Under the pieces are notes generated by a model. That model did not search any database and had not been told where the DNA came from. It worked only from the letters and a program-made list of their open reading frames with translations. From NCBI RefSeq assembly GCF_036240795.1, contig NZ_CP108454.1, positions 7,810,001 to 7,874,000 of the forward strand: a stretch of DNA of 64,000 nt. The letters run 5' to 3'. The stretch comes from Streptomyces sp. NBC_01268. Lineage in GTDB: Bacteria; Actinomycetota; Actinomycetes; Streptomycetales; Streptomycetaceae. The translations under genes and the position numbers were made by a program. How positions within the stretch are numbered: position 1 is the first letter of the stretch; every line of letters starts with the position of its first letter. This document shows positions 16,628 to 25,367 of the stretch, piece by piece.

Positions 16628-17638
16628 CTATGTGCCGCGCCGGTTCAGAGTGGCTTCGCGGGTGAGGCGGCGGCTCATCAGGTCGATCATGGCAAGGCGG
16701 ATCATGGCTTCGGAGCGGTGGGGGTGGGTCTCGTAGTCGCGGGCGAGGCGGCGGTGGTGCATGAGCCAGCCGAAGGTCCGCTCGACGACCCAGCGCCGCG
16801 GAATCACCTTGAAGCCCTTCTGGGCGGGGTCGCGGCGGGTGACCTCGACGTCGATGCCCAGGCGGGCGCCGTGGTCGATGACCTTGGTGCGGTAGCCCAT
16901 GTCGGCCCAAGCCTTCGTGACACGCGGTTGGTCTGCCGCGATGCTTGAGAGAACCTGAATGCCGCCGACGTTGTCGGAGACGCTGGCGGCGGTGACCAGC
17001 ACGGCCAGGAGCCTCGCCGCGGCCAGTGCCCGATTGACGGTGCGTTGGGTGAGGGTGAGTTCCCGGCCCGGTGGTCGTTTGAGCCCGGTGGTGACCCAGG
17101 GCCCGGCGCCCTGGTAGGCGCGGTCGGCGAGGATCGGGACGCCCTGACGCTCGCAGATCCGGATGATGCGATGGGTGCGGGCTGCGGTGAGGTCGTGAGT
17201 GCGGCCCGGCAGCGCCGGCGAGATCCACAGGATCTCACCGGCGGGGTCGGTGACGACCTGGACGTTCACGCCGTGCCGGCGGTGCTTGGCCGAGTAGTCC
17301 GCCCGGCTGTCACCGACACGGTCGCACTCGGCGAGAGTGCCGTCCAGCAGGACGAACTTCGGATCGTGCTCGCGCAGAGACTTGAGCAGACCCGGGGCCC
17401 GGTCGGCGAGCAGGCCGGTCACGGCGGTGACATACGCGTGAGCGGTGCCGACGGATATCCCGAAACCGGACGCGATCCGGGTGAGGGTGTCGTGGCAGCG
17501 CAGGTACACCAGAGCGACGAGCGCACGCTGGTGCGGCGGGAGCTTGCAGCGGCGGTCACCCTCGCGGGTGACGATGAGCATGGTGACCCACTCGACCAGG
17601 GCGTGAGGGAGGTCGAGTGCGGCAGGATAGGGAACCAA
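16628..17638 (-). CDS. Chimeric IS5-family transposase
   Basis: The 336-residue frame is open but joins two transposases. Residues 1 to about 200 are a DDE_Tnp_4-type protein: helix-turn-helix near [19 protein letters not shown], catalytic Asp candidates in [11 protein letters not shown] and [10 protein letters not shown], then [18 protein letters not shown]. From about residue 200 the sequence changes to the C-terminal half of a different IS5-group enzyme: [55 protein letters not shown]. The join gives two candidates for the second acidic residue and an unusual spacing to the final Glu in VVERTFG. Homologous recombination between two IS copies is the simplest origin. Activity is doubtful. 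I found no clear matching terminal repeats, as expected for a hybrid. Confidence 0.75.
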   Translation of the reverse strand: MVPYPAALDLPHALVEWVTMLIVTREGDRRCKLPPHQRALVALVYLRCHDTLTRIASGFGISVGTAHAYVTAVTGLLADRAPGLLKSLREHDPKFVLLDGTLAECDRVGDSRADYSAKHRRHGVNVQVVTDPAGEILWISPALPGRTHDLTAARTHRIIRICERQGVPILADRAYQGAGPWVTTGLKRPPGRELTLTQRTVNRALAAARLLAVLVTAASVSDNVGGIQVLSSIAADQPRVTKAWADMGYRTKVIDHGARLGIDVEVTRRDPAQKGFKVIPRRWVVERTFGWLMHHRRLARDYETHPHRSEAMIRLAMIDLMSRRLTREATLNRRGT

Positions 17639-18059
17639 CAGGGCTCCTGTGCCGGTGGGTTGAGACGTCGAACACCTCCCTCAACGGCACGGGAGCTTTG
17701 TGCGTTGCGGCCCTCACCTCGACCTGACCGGCGTCACCCGATCAGTGGCCACGCTGAAAACGCGCACTGGTTGCAACGGGCTCCGGTCCTCTCTCGGGGC
17801 AACTCTGGAGCGGATCATGGAGCATCTGACCGAGGAGGAAGACGACTAGGGTCTGTCCGATGGACCGGGCGCTGCGCTCGTCCCTGCTGACGCCGCCGGA
17901 GACAATGTGGGGCCGCGTGGGCGCGCTGTGCGGCCCGCTACCAGGCGCCGGCGAAACCGCGGCAGCAGTGGACGAACAGGGCGTCGCCATCGCGTACGGC
18001 GCAGTCGGGGTGTGCCGTTGTCGCCGAGGGAAGCTATCTCTCAGTTCTTCCGCCCGTCA
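17639..18059. other. Remnant DNA between transposase and sulfatase relic
   Basis: No intact gene is visible. A short rightward tail (SLGATLERIMEHLTEEEDD and a stop at 17847-17849) looks like the C-terminus of a lost gene. The bases just upstream of the transposase probably include an IS end. Confidence 0.35.
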
Positions 18060-19181
18060 CCGAGCGGAGCGTCCACGAATACGGCTTCTCCACCCTGCCG
18101 ACCACCGGACACGGGGGCGACTACCCGGACGGCGTCTGGTCCCGTCTCTTCTACCGGGGCCGGGTGCCCGACGACGGCCGCATCGACCCGGACGAGGCCG
18201 CCGTCCGGACCGCCGAGCAGTGGCTCGCCCATCCTCCTGAGAGCCCCTGGGTGCTGTTCGTGCCGCTGGTGGCCCCGCACTGTCCGTTCCAGGTCGAGGA
18301 ACCCTGGTTCTCCCGTTTCGACCGGGCCGCCGTGCCCGGCCCCGCAGCCCCCGGCGATCCCTCCGGCGAACCCGGCTACATGCGGGCCGTCCGCGACCGC
18401 CACGGCATCGCCGAGGTCAGCCCCGGACAGTGGCGCGAGGTCGTGGCCACGTGTTACGGCATGGTCGCCCGCCTCGACGACCAACTCGGCCGGATCACAC
18501 GGGCGGTCGAGGCGGCGGGCGCGGCCGACGACACCGTCACCCTCTTCTTCGCCGACCACGGCGAATACCTCGGTGATTACGGCCTGATCGAGAAGTGGCC
18601 CTCCGCCATGCACGACTGAGTCACCCGCGATCCGCTGATCATCAGCGGCGGTGGATTCACCGGCGGCCAAGTCAGCGACGCGATGGTGGAGATGATCGAT
18701 GTCCTGCCGACCGTCCTGGAACTGGCCGGTGTCGAGGCCCCCCTACCGCCACTTCGGCCGCAGCCTCACCCCGCTGCCGTGCGACCCGGACGCCCCGCAC
18801 CGTACGTACGCCTTCACCGAGGGCGGTTTCACGGTGGAGGAGGAGCCGCAGATGGAACGCCCCGGCTTCCCGTACGACCTCAAGGGCGCCATCCAGCACG
18901 AACGGCCCGAACTGGTCGGCAAGGCGGTCGCAGTACGGGACCATGAGTGGACGTACGTATGGCGGCTCTACGAGCAGCCCGAGCTGTACGACCGCACGAA
19001 GGACCCGCGCGAGCGGACCAACAAGGCGGGCGACCCCGCCCACGCGGTCATCGAGCGGCGTCTCCACGACGCGGTGCTCCGATGGCTGGTGGAGACCACC
19101 GACGTCATCCCCACCGTTCCCGACCCCCGCCTCCCGCAGGTGTCTCTCCCCGCACCGGGCGGTGGCGGCGGGACCGGTTGA
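18060..19181 (+). pseudogene. Sulfatase (arylsulfatase-type) gene, broken
   Basis: The N-terminal part with the Cys/Ser formylglycine motif is missing. Sulfatase homology begins around RSVHEYGFSTLPTTGHGGD. It continues through PWVLFVPLVAPHCPFQVEEP, MVARLDDQLGRITRAVEAAG and LFFADHGEYLGDYGLIEKWP. A TGA stops the frame at 18617-18619. Beyond it the homology resumes in frame (VEMIDVLPTVLELAGVEAP), then shifts frame near 18740 into YRHFGRSLTPL and DHEWTYVWRLYEQPELYDR. There are thus at least three lesions: a 5' deletion, a nonsense codon and a frameshift. The original enzyme would have hydrolysed sulfate esters. It has no function in this state. Confidence 0.75.
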
Positions 19182-19276
19182 GCCCGGGAGGGATCCGCAG
19201 GCCGAGGAGCGCTCGTGAACGGCCGCGGCGGCGCAAGCGTCCCGCAGCCTTCAGCAACACGCTTTATACCGTGTCC

Positions 19277-19378
19277 TATGTGGTGAGGCGGACGAGTCGT
19301 TTGTAGCAGCAGATGGCGGCTGCGAGGCCGAGAAAGGGCAGGTAGTTGCGGGGGTGTCGTTCGTAGCGGTGGTTGACC
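19277..19378 (-). pseudogene. C-terminal relic of a transposase
   Basis: The last 33 codons of a transposase are readable: VNHRYERHPRNYLPFLGLAA, then AICCYKRLVRLTT and a stop. The ending NYLPFLGLAAAICCYKRL is typical of IS5-group enzymes. Nothing else of the element is recognisable. The stretch from 19379 to 19505 holds no gene. Confidence 0.65.
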
Positions 19379-19505
19379 GGATACCGCCGGCTCAACCCAG
19401 TAGGGTCGGGGTGGTGGTGCGGGCCGTCGGTGTGCGCACGGCGGCGGCTGCCAGGAGGACCGCGGCGACCAATTACAGTGCTGCGGTCTCCCTTCCGCAG
19501 CGGTG

Positions 19506-20309
19506 TCAGCCGCCTGGAGACGAACTTCTCCTGGATGAAGCGAAGGGAAAGTCTACGGACGCCCGTACTTCACCTGTGGTGGCGACGGTGAGCAATGAGT
19601 AGCCCGGCAGGGCGGTGATCCACTGATGTGCCTCGCGAGCGCCCAGGACCATCGCAGCCGTTGCGTAGACGTCGGCCCACATCAGATCCGGGCCCGTCAC
19701 GGTCGCCGCAAGTAGCTCCGTGGCCGGGGTTCGGGTGCGCGGGTCGATGATGTGGTTGCCTCGCTCGGTCGTGCCCGAGGTGGCGATCGCCTGGTCCCGG
19801 CCTGTCACCACGGTCAGGAGCTGTCCCGGATTCCTGGGGTCGGCGATTCCGGTGCTCCAGAGGCCCGCAGCGCCTGGTGCCCCTCCGACCCGTACGTCAC
19901 CGCCCGCGTTCACGCACGCGTCCGTACCGCCCGCCTCCCGCAGTACCCGCCAGGCTCGTTGGGCAGCCCAGCCCTTGACCAGGCCACACGGATCGGGCCG
20001 ACCGTCCACCCAGATGTCGAAGGCGCCCCGGGTGCGGCTGTGCGCGACGTCGCACAGTTCCAGCACGCGCCGTACCGCCGGAGTGGTGTCCGCGCGGCCT
20101 GACTCGCCGCGCCGCAGTCGGCTCACGGCACTCTCCGGCAAGTAGGGGGAGAACTCCTGGTCGACCGCGTGCAGGAGCGCCACGGCTCTGTCCAGTGCGG
20201 CCCGTAGCCCGGGCGTCCGCCGGTGGCGCAGGGTGAAGGAGACCACAGTGCCCATCACCGGTTCGGCGTGCCGCCAGGGCGCGGCCCCGGCGTTGGTCAG
20301 GTCATCCAT
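19506..20309 (-). CDS. apbE: FAD:protein FMN transferase
   Basis: The 267-residue protein is a compact ApbE. ApbE enzymes cleave FAD and attach FMN through a phosphoester to Thr or Ser of target proteins outside the cytoplasm. Visible family features are EPVMGTVVSFTLR at the start, GLVKGWAAQRAWRVLREAG, NAGGDVRVGG, a segment with SGTTERGNHIIDPRT, and the metal- and flavin-binding ADVYATAAMVLG near the end. No clear signal peptide or lipobox is seen. The ATG at 20309 lies inside the end of the FMN-binding protein gene (8-base overlap), so the two are translationally coupled and that protein is its obvious substrate. The last residues (about FPFASSRRSSSPGG) look atypical and may reflect the adjacent relic DNA. 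Confidence 0.88.
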   Translation of the reverse strand: MDDLTNAGAAPWRHAEPVMGTVVSFTLRHRRTPGLRAALDRAVALLHAVDQEFSPYLPESAVSRLRRGESGRADTTPAVRRVLELCDVAHSRTRGAFDIWVDGRPDPCGLVKGWAAQRAWRVLREAGGTDACVNAGGDVRVGGAPGAAGLWSTGIADPRNPGQLLTVVTGRDQAIATSGTTERGNHIIDPRTRTPATELLAATVTGPDLMWADVYATAAMVLGAREAHQWITALPGYSLLTVATTGEVRASVDFPFASSRRSSSPGG

Positions 20310-20712
20310 GAGCCTGGTCCAGTGCGCTCTGGAGGGACTGGATGTAGCCCTCACTCGTGTAGGTGGCCCCCGACACCGTGTCGATGTGTGCGCCCTGTGC
20401 GGTGAGAGCCTCACCGGTCAGCGTCGGCACCGCGTAACCGGCGATCTCGCGGTCGCGTTCGTTGCCGGACGGTGTCCGGACCGCTGTGACACCGGTGAGT
20501 CGTCCGTCGGCGATCGTGATGCGGACCTGGACCGGCCCGTATCGCGTGTCGACCACCTCTCCCGTGTACGTGCCAGAGGCAGGGGTTCCCCGTGCAGTGC
20601 CGGCGGTGTCCGGACGGGTCGAAACGGTCACGGCGCTCTGGTGCGGCTTCAGGGCGAGCAGCGAACAGACTCCGGCCACGGTGACAGCGATGGAGAGCAG
20701 CAGCCGACGCAT
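20302..20712 (-). CDS. FMN-binding domain protein, flavinylation target
   Basis: The 136-residue protein has an N-terminal membrane or signal segment (RRLLLSIAVTVAGVCSLLAL) and one FMN_bind domain (SGTYTGEVVDTRYGPVQVRI, GRLTGVTAVRTPSGNERDRE). Near the C-terminus it carries SGATYTSEGYIQSLQSAL, which contains the SGA-T-x-T flavinylation motif to which ApbE links FMN. It starts at an ATG behind the strong site AAAGGAGG. It overlaps apbE downstream and follows the membrane reductase gene 53 bases after its stop. Its inferred job is to carry electrons through covalently bound FMN on the outer face of the membrane, between the reductase and an unknown acceptor. Confidence 0.88.
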   Translation of the reverse strand: MRRLLLSIAVTVAGVCSLLALKPHQSAVTVSTRPDTAGTARGTPASGTYTGEVVDTRYGPVQVRITIADGRLTGVTAVRTPSGNERDREIAGYAVPTLTGEALTAQGAHIDTVSGATYTSEGYIQSLQSALDQAHG

Positions 20713-20765
20713 GGGACCTCCTTTGTGGGGGCGGCGGGACGATCTCTCGAGGCGCGACCTGGAGG

Positions 20766-22136
20766 TCACCAGGCGAAGGACTCGTGGTGGATCCGGCGCG
20801 CAGGCACCCCCGCCTCACGCAGCGCCGCCTCCGCCGCCGCCGTCCAGCCAGGGGGGCCACACAGGAAGCAGGCCCGCACCGCCACGTCCGGGACCAGGCC
20901 CCGCAGTGTGGCGGCATCCACAGGCAGGCGGTACCCCGCCGGGTGACCGACGGAGTAGTAGGCGCGCGCGCCTCGACGGGCCGCGATCGCCTCGATCTCC
21001 TTGCGGAGTACCAGATCCTCGGGACGGCGTCCCCAATGGATCAGGACAGGATCCCTGGGCAGGGTCTCGAAGAGCACCCGCAGAGGGGTGATGCCCACCC
21101 CGGCCGCGAGCAGGAGGGTGGGGCGTCCCGCCGCGCGGTCTCGAGTGAGAGCACCGTACGGGCCCTCGGCCCAGACCCGGGTGCCGGGGCGGAGCGTGGC
21201 GAGTGCGGCACTGTGTCCGCCCAGCGCCTTCACGGTGATGCGCAGGGCGTGTCCGTCCGGAACGGCGGACACCGAGTACGGCGACGCGGTCCACCACAAC
21301 CCCGGCGCCAGGAAGCGCCATCGGAAGAACTGACCGGGTCGGACGGTGAGTGCGTCGAGGCGATCGCCGCTGACGAGGACGGACACCACGTCCGGGGCCT
21401 CGCTTCGGACCTCAGCGACGCGGAGCCGGTGGCGCCGCGCCATCTGTACCGGCACGAGTATCCGGTACCGCGCGATCAGCGCGAGGGCCACCGCGTACAG
21501 CGCGTACCAGGCGGATCGCGCGAAGGGCCGATCGAAGTCCGCTCCGTTCGCGATCTGATGGCCGAAGGCCAGAAAGATCGCCGTGTAAGTGAGGAGGTGC
21601 AGGTAGTACCAGGTCTCGTGGCTGAGTCGACGGCGGGCGGCGCGCGCCGAGACAGCCGCGGTGAGCAGGAGAAGCAGCAGTGCGACCGTCGCCTTGAGCA
21701 TGTCCGGGTAGTGCAGGACGACCCGGACGCTCTCGGTGACCGGATCCGTCCGGCCGGTGAGAGCGTAGCCTTCGATGATCAGCAGCGCATGGGCCACTGT
21801 CAGGCCGATCGTGTAGCGACCGGCCATCGCGTGCCAGCGAGCCATCCGGTCGGGGCCCACGGTGCGATCCAGGAACGGCACCCGTGCCATGAGGACGACC
21901 AGCACCGCGCAGGCGTATCCCGCGAGGAGACCTGTGATGCGGCCCGCGCCGGTGAACCAGCCGGCGGGTCCCACGACCGAGGCCGTGTCCACCCACCACA
22001 GGCCGATCGCTGCTGCGGCCCCTGCCCAGATCACCGCTTGGACCCCGAACATCGCTACGGCCGCGGACCCGGCGGGGCCACGGCCGGCACGACGTCGGCC
22101 GCCTGGCCGCGCCGTCCGTGCTGCGTCCGTACTCAT
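20766..22136 (-). CDS. Ferric-reductase-like transmembrane flavoprotein (ferredoxin reductase family)
   Basis: The 456-residue protein joins an N-terminal membrane domain to a C-terminal ferredoxin-NADP reductase module. About six membrane helices span residues 25-235. Candidate haem His residues lie in MARWHAMAGRYTIGLTVAHA and WYYLHLLTYTAIFLAFGHQI. The FAD-binding part has PGQFFRWRFL and SPYSVSAVPDGHALRITVK. The NAD(P) part has LLLAAGVGITPLRVLFETLP and the C-terminal FLCGPPGWTAAAEAAL, ending EVF-like in HHESFAW. It would take electrons from cytoplasmic NAD(P)H and pass them across the membrane through haem. It is the first gene of a leftward operon with the FMN-binding protein and apbE. Confidence 0.88.
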   Translation of the reverse strand: MSTDAARTARPGGRRRAGRGPAGSAAVAMFGVQAVIWAGAAAAIGLWWVDTASVVGPAGWFTGAGRITGLLAGYACAVLVVLMARVPFLDRTVGPDRMARWHAMAGRYTIGLTVAHALLIIEGYALTGRTDPVTESVRVVLHYPDMLKATVALLLLLLTAAVSARAARRRLSHETWYYLHLLTYTAIFLAFGHQIANGADFDRPFARSAWYALYAVALALIARYRILVPVQMARRHRLRVAEVRSEAPDVVSVLVSGDRLDALTVRPGQFFRWRFLAPGLWWTASPYSVSAVPDGHALRITVKALGGHSAALATLRPGTRVWAEGPYGALTRDRAAGRPTLLLAAGVGITPLRVLFETLPRDPVLIHWGRRPEDLVLRKEIEAIAARRGARAYYSVGHPAGYRLPVDAATLRGLVPDVAVRACFLCGPPGWTAAAEAALREAGVPARRIHHESFAW

Positions 22137-22365
22137 CGGCTCCCTCGCCCTCGGTTCGTTCGCCCAGCGGGGCGCTGGGTCTTGCTCACTGTGGTGCGTG
22201 ATCCTGTGAGAAGCCTCTGAACCGGATCCCGATCAGACCTGCCGTACGACCTCGGAGCCGCCCGGGAGCGGAGGTGGCACGGCAGGCGGCGGGGAACCGT
22301 TCAGAGGAAACTCAGAGGTGGGGAGGGATCTCCGTCTCCATGCCGTCCGGCATCCTGGAAGGACC

Positions 22366-23103
22366 ATGAACCCATCGCCGCGAACCGGGGTGCGCCGCCT
22401 CGACGGCACCAGCCCGAGGATCCTTGTCGTCGACGACGAGCCGGACCTCACCGAGGTGCTGGCCGCAGCCCTGCGCACCGAAGGCTGGGAGGTCCGCACC
22501 GCGGGAACGGCCGCGGAGGCGATCGCGGCCGCCGAGGACTTCGGCCCGGACGCGGTCGTCCTCGACTGGATGCTGCCGGATCACGACGGCCCTCAGGTGC
22601 TGGCCAGGCTGCGCACGGCCCGTCCCACCCTGTGCGTTCTGTTCCTGACTGCGCGCGACGCGGTCGAGGACCGGATCGCCGGAATCACAGCCGGTGCCGA
22701 CGACTACGTCACCAAGCCGTTCAGCCTCGAGGAGGTGCTGGCCCGGCTGCGAGGACTGCTGCGTCGAGCGGGGCTCGCGGGGGTCACGCACGGGGCCGGA
22801 CCGCGTCTGGTCCTTGCCGATCTCGTCATGGACGAAGAGGGGTACGAGGTTGCCCGCGGCGGTGTGCCCATCGACCTTTCCCGCACCGAGTTCGAACTGC
22901 TGCGCTATCTCCTGCGCAACGCGCACCGCGTGCTGTCCAAGCGGCAGATCCTCGACCACGTCTGGCGTTACGACTTCGGCGGTCGCGCCCATGTGGTCGA
23001 GCTCTACATCAGCTACCTGCGCAAGAAGATCGACGCCGGCCGCCCGCCGCTCATCCATACCGTGCGTGGTGTCGGCTACGTGCTGCGCCCCGAGCGTCGA
23101 TGA
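22366..23103 (+). CDS. OmpR-family response regulator
   Basis: The 245-residue protein has an N-terminal receiver domain (RILVVDDEPDLTEVLAAALR) with phospho-acceptor Asp67 in VVLDWMLPD, Thr95 in LFLTARD and Lys117 in YVTKPFS. A C-terminal winged-helix DNA-binding domain follows (LSRTEFELLRYLLRNAHRVL, ILDHVWRYDFGGRAHVVELY, IHTVRGVGYVLRP). I chose the ATG at 22366, preceded by GGAAGG. It is divergent from the reductase gene across about 230 bp and overlaps the kinase gene by four bases. It is therefore the likely regulator of the flavin electron-transfer operon. Confidence 0.92.
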   Translation: MNPSPRTGVRRLDGTSPRILVVDDEPDLTEVLAAALRTEGWEVRTAGTAAEAIAAAEDFGPDAVVLDWMLPDHDGPQVLARLRTARPTLCVLFLTARDAVEDRIAGITAGADDYVTKPFSLEEVLARLRGLLRRAGLAGVTHGAGPRLVLADLVMDEEGYEVARGGVPIDLSRTEFELLRYLLRNAHRVLSKRQILDHVWRYDFGGRAHVVELYISYLRKKIDAGRPPLIHTVRGVGYVLRPERR

Positions 23104-24650
23104 ACCCGCATCGTCCGTCGCGGGTCCGAGGGCGGCGCCTCCGGCTCGGTCTGCCCCGTTCTCTCCGTGCTCGGCTGACCGCCGGGCTCGTCGTGCTTCT
23201 CGCCTTCGCCTGTCTCGTCGTCGGGCTGGTCACGGTGTTCTCCCTGCGGAGTTTTCTGATCAGCCGCCTTGACCAGCAGATCGTGGCGAGTGGAGGCCGG
23301 TTCGCCGTCAGCCTCGAACACGAGGACCGGCCCGACGCGGACGGCCGGGGCGACACACGGGGGCAGGCCGACGGAACTCTCGGGGTCCGGCTGCTGCGGG
23401 GCCGGATCTCGCAGGCCGCCCTCGTGCGGGGCACCGGTGATGTCGCGGTGCCGCTGACCGCCGACGACGAGCGGGCGCTCGCGGCCGTCGACGCCGGTGG
23501 CCGGCCCCGAACCCTGCACCTGGCCTCCCTGGGGGACTATCGTGTGGCGGCCTGGAGCGGCGACGACGGCGACGTCCTGCTGTCCGGTCTGCCGCTGCAC
23601 CCGGTCGAGGAGACGGTGGAGCGGCTCGTGGCCGTGGAGGCGATCGTGTTCGCGATCGTCCTCACCATGGCCGGGGTCGCCACCGCAGTGTGGACCAGAC
23701 TCTCGCTGCGACCTCTCGAACGTCTTGCGGCGACCGCCGACGAGGTGACCCGACTTCCGCTTGCCACGGGGCAGGTCGCCATGCCGCCGCCGCTCCCCGA
23801 CACCCGGCCGGACTCGGAGACGGGCCGGCTCACCGGCGCGTTCAACCGGATGCTCGGCCATGTCGGCGACGCCTTGGATCGCCGGCACGTCGTGGAGGAA
23901 CGGCTGCGCACCTTCGCGGCCGACGCGGGACATGAGCTGCGTACGCCTGTCGCCACGGTGCGGGCCCGGGCCGAGCTCGCGCTCCGCCATCACGGAGACA
24001 CCCTGCCCGACGAGGTTCGACACGCTCTCGAACGTATCGACGCCGAATCTCGTCGCATGAGCCTTCTGGTGGACGAACTGCTTCTCCTGGCCCGGCTGGA
24101 CGCGGGGCGCAGCCTGCGCCGGGACGACGTCGACCTGAGCAGACTGGTCCTCGATTCGGTCGCGGACGCGTCTGCCCGGCACCCTGGACATCTGTGGGAA
24201 CTGGACCTCCCCGAGGAACCGGTCCATGTCATGGGCGACGGTGACCGTCTCCACCAGGTTCTCGGGAATCTGCTCGCGAACGCCGGCGGGCACACTCCGG
24301 AAGGGACACGGGTCACGGTCGCTCTCGGCACGGATGCCGAAGGGGTTGCCGTCACCGTCACGGATGATGGCCCCGGCATTCCCGCGGAGTTGCTGCCCGG
24401 CGTCTTCCACCGGTTCACCCGCGGCGACTCCTCACGATCCCGCACGACAGGCTCGACCGGGCTGGGCCTTGCCATCGTGGACGCCGTGGCCCGAGCGCAC
24501 GACGGCCGGGCGACAGTCACCAGCCGTCCTGGCCACACCCGCTTCACTCTGCGCCTGCCTGACCGGCGTGCGGACACCGATGTCCGTGGTGAGGCGCATG
24601 GGGGGCCCAGGGATCCGCGTACGCGGCGTGGTCCGCAGTCCGTGGACTGA
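23100..24650 (+). CDS. Membrane sensor histidine kinase
   Basis: The 516-residue kinase begins at an ATG overlapping the regulator stop (ATGA). Two membrane helices (about residues 25-50 and 178-200) enclose an extracytoplasmic sensor of about 130 residues. A HAMP segment follows (SLRPLERLAATADEVTRLPL). The HisKA motif FAADAGHELRTPVATVR has the phospho-acceptor His278. The ATPase domain shows the N box (LGNLLANAGGHTPEGT), DDGPGIPAELL and GSTGLGLAIVDAVARAH. Architecture and length are typical of Streptomyces OmpR-paired kinases. It presumably senses an envelope or redox signal and phosphorylates the adjacent regulator. Confidence 0.92.
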   Translation: MNPHRPSRVRGRRLRLGLPRSLRARLTAGLVVLLAFACLVVGLVTVFSLRSFLISRLDQQIVASGGRFAVSLEHEDRPDADGRGDTRGQADGTLGVRLLRGRISQAALVRGTGDVAVPLTADDERALAAVDAGGRPRTLHLASLGDYRVAAWSGDDGDVLLSGLPLHPVEETVERLVAVEAIVFAIVLTMAGVATAVWTRLSLRPLERLAATADEVTRLPLATGQVAMPPPLPDTRPDSETGRLTGAFNRMLGHVGDALDRRHVVEERLRTFAADAGHELRTPVATVRARAELALRHHGDTLPDEVRHALERIDAESRRMSLLVDELLLLARLDAGRSLRRDDVDLSRLVLDSVADASARHPGHLWELDLPEEPVHVMGDGDRLHQVLGNLLANAGGHTPEGTRVTVALGTDAEGVAVTVTDDGPGIPAELLPGVFHRFTRGDSSRSRTTGSTGLGLAIVDAVARAHDGRATVTSRPGHTRFTLRLPDRRADTDVRGEAHGGPRDPRTRRGPQSVD

Positions 24651-24723
24651 GCGAGTCGTCTGCTCACCGCACATGACGGGGCGCATGCCTGCCCCCCGTC
24701 ATGTGCACGGGAGTCTGGGCCAA

Positions 24724-24743
24724 GGCTTGTCCCGTAAACGATC
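24724..24743 (+). repeat. IS-type terminal repeat, left
   Basis: GGCTTGTCCCGTAAACGATC matches the reverse complement of 26164-26183 at 17 of 20 bases. It is also close to the ends of the element at 13593-14807. Confidence 0.6.
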
Positions 24744-24760
24744 TCTGAGGCGGTGCGGAT

Positions 24761-24889
24761 GTGCGTGGGTCGTGGGCCGAAGTCAAGAAGGGACTCGACA
24801 CGTTCTTGCGCACCGCGGGAGCGTCGCGTGAGTTCACCCAGGTGCGACTGATCGGATACTGCTACGACGAGACCTTCGACGTGGGCTGA
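24761..24889 (+). CDS. Short unknown reading frame (42 residues)
   Basis: From a GTG the frame reads VRGSWAEVKKGLDTFLRTAG, then EFTQVRLIGYCYDETFDVG and a stop. The composition is protein-like, with an amphipathic first half. The fragment could be the C-terminus of a larger lost protein, since the IS-type repeat lies just upstream. It is not in a family I recognise. The next frame begins 11 bases downstream, in the arrangement of a gene followed by its partner. Confidence 0.35.
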   Translation: MRGSWAEVKKGLDTFLRTAGASREFTQVRLIGYCYDETFDVG

Positions 24890-24900
24890 GGCTGATCATC

Positions 24901-25283
24901 TTGAGCGAATACAACATCTACGCCGGCCACCGGCAGCCGCAGGCCCCTGGGGCCACCCTCGCGAAGACCCTGTGGGCGGACCTCGAAGCGGACCTCGGCA
25001 TCAGGTTCTCCGGTGACGCCGATGGGCAGTCCCCCTCCTTCACTTGGGGGACAACGAGCGCTGGCTGAGCGTCTGGGTCGCCGTGCCGCCAGACCTGGAC
25101 GAGCCGCGCCACTCCCACCCGGCCCGGGTCACTGCCAATCAGCCGGACTCGGACGCCTGGGCCCACCGGGTCTTCAACGCCCTGGACGCAACGGGCCGGT
25201 ACTCGCTGTTCATGATCGAGGACAACGAGGACTTGGTCCGGACGAACTCGGAGCTCGCCCGCATCCAGTGGGAAGACCGCTGA
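24901..25283 (+). pseudogene. Unknown small protein gene with one frameshift
   Basis: A TTG start gives SEYNIYAGHRQPQAPGATLA and then KTLWADLEADLGIRFSGDAD. Near 25035 the frame is lost, and the homologous-looking continuation is one base off: LGDNERWLSVWVAVPPDLDE, ANQPDSDAWAHRVFNALDAT, YSLFMIEDNEDLVRTNSELA, ending RIQWEDR. Rejoined, the product would have about 127 residues and be acidic and cytoplasmic, the profile of an immunity or small effector protein. No family name can be given. The break is at the run CCCCCTCCTTCAC and could be a real lesion or a sequencing error. Confidence 0.5.
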
Positions 25284-25367
25284 TCCCCTGACCCGCAGCC
25301 AAGGACCTGTGCCTGTCCAGGAAGTGATCAGCGGCAGTACCGGCGGGAACCGTGTGAGGATCTCGCC

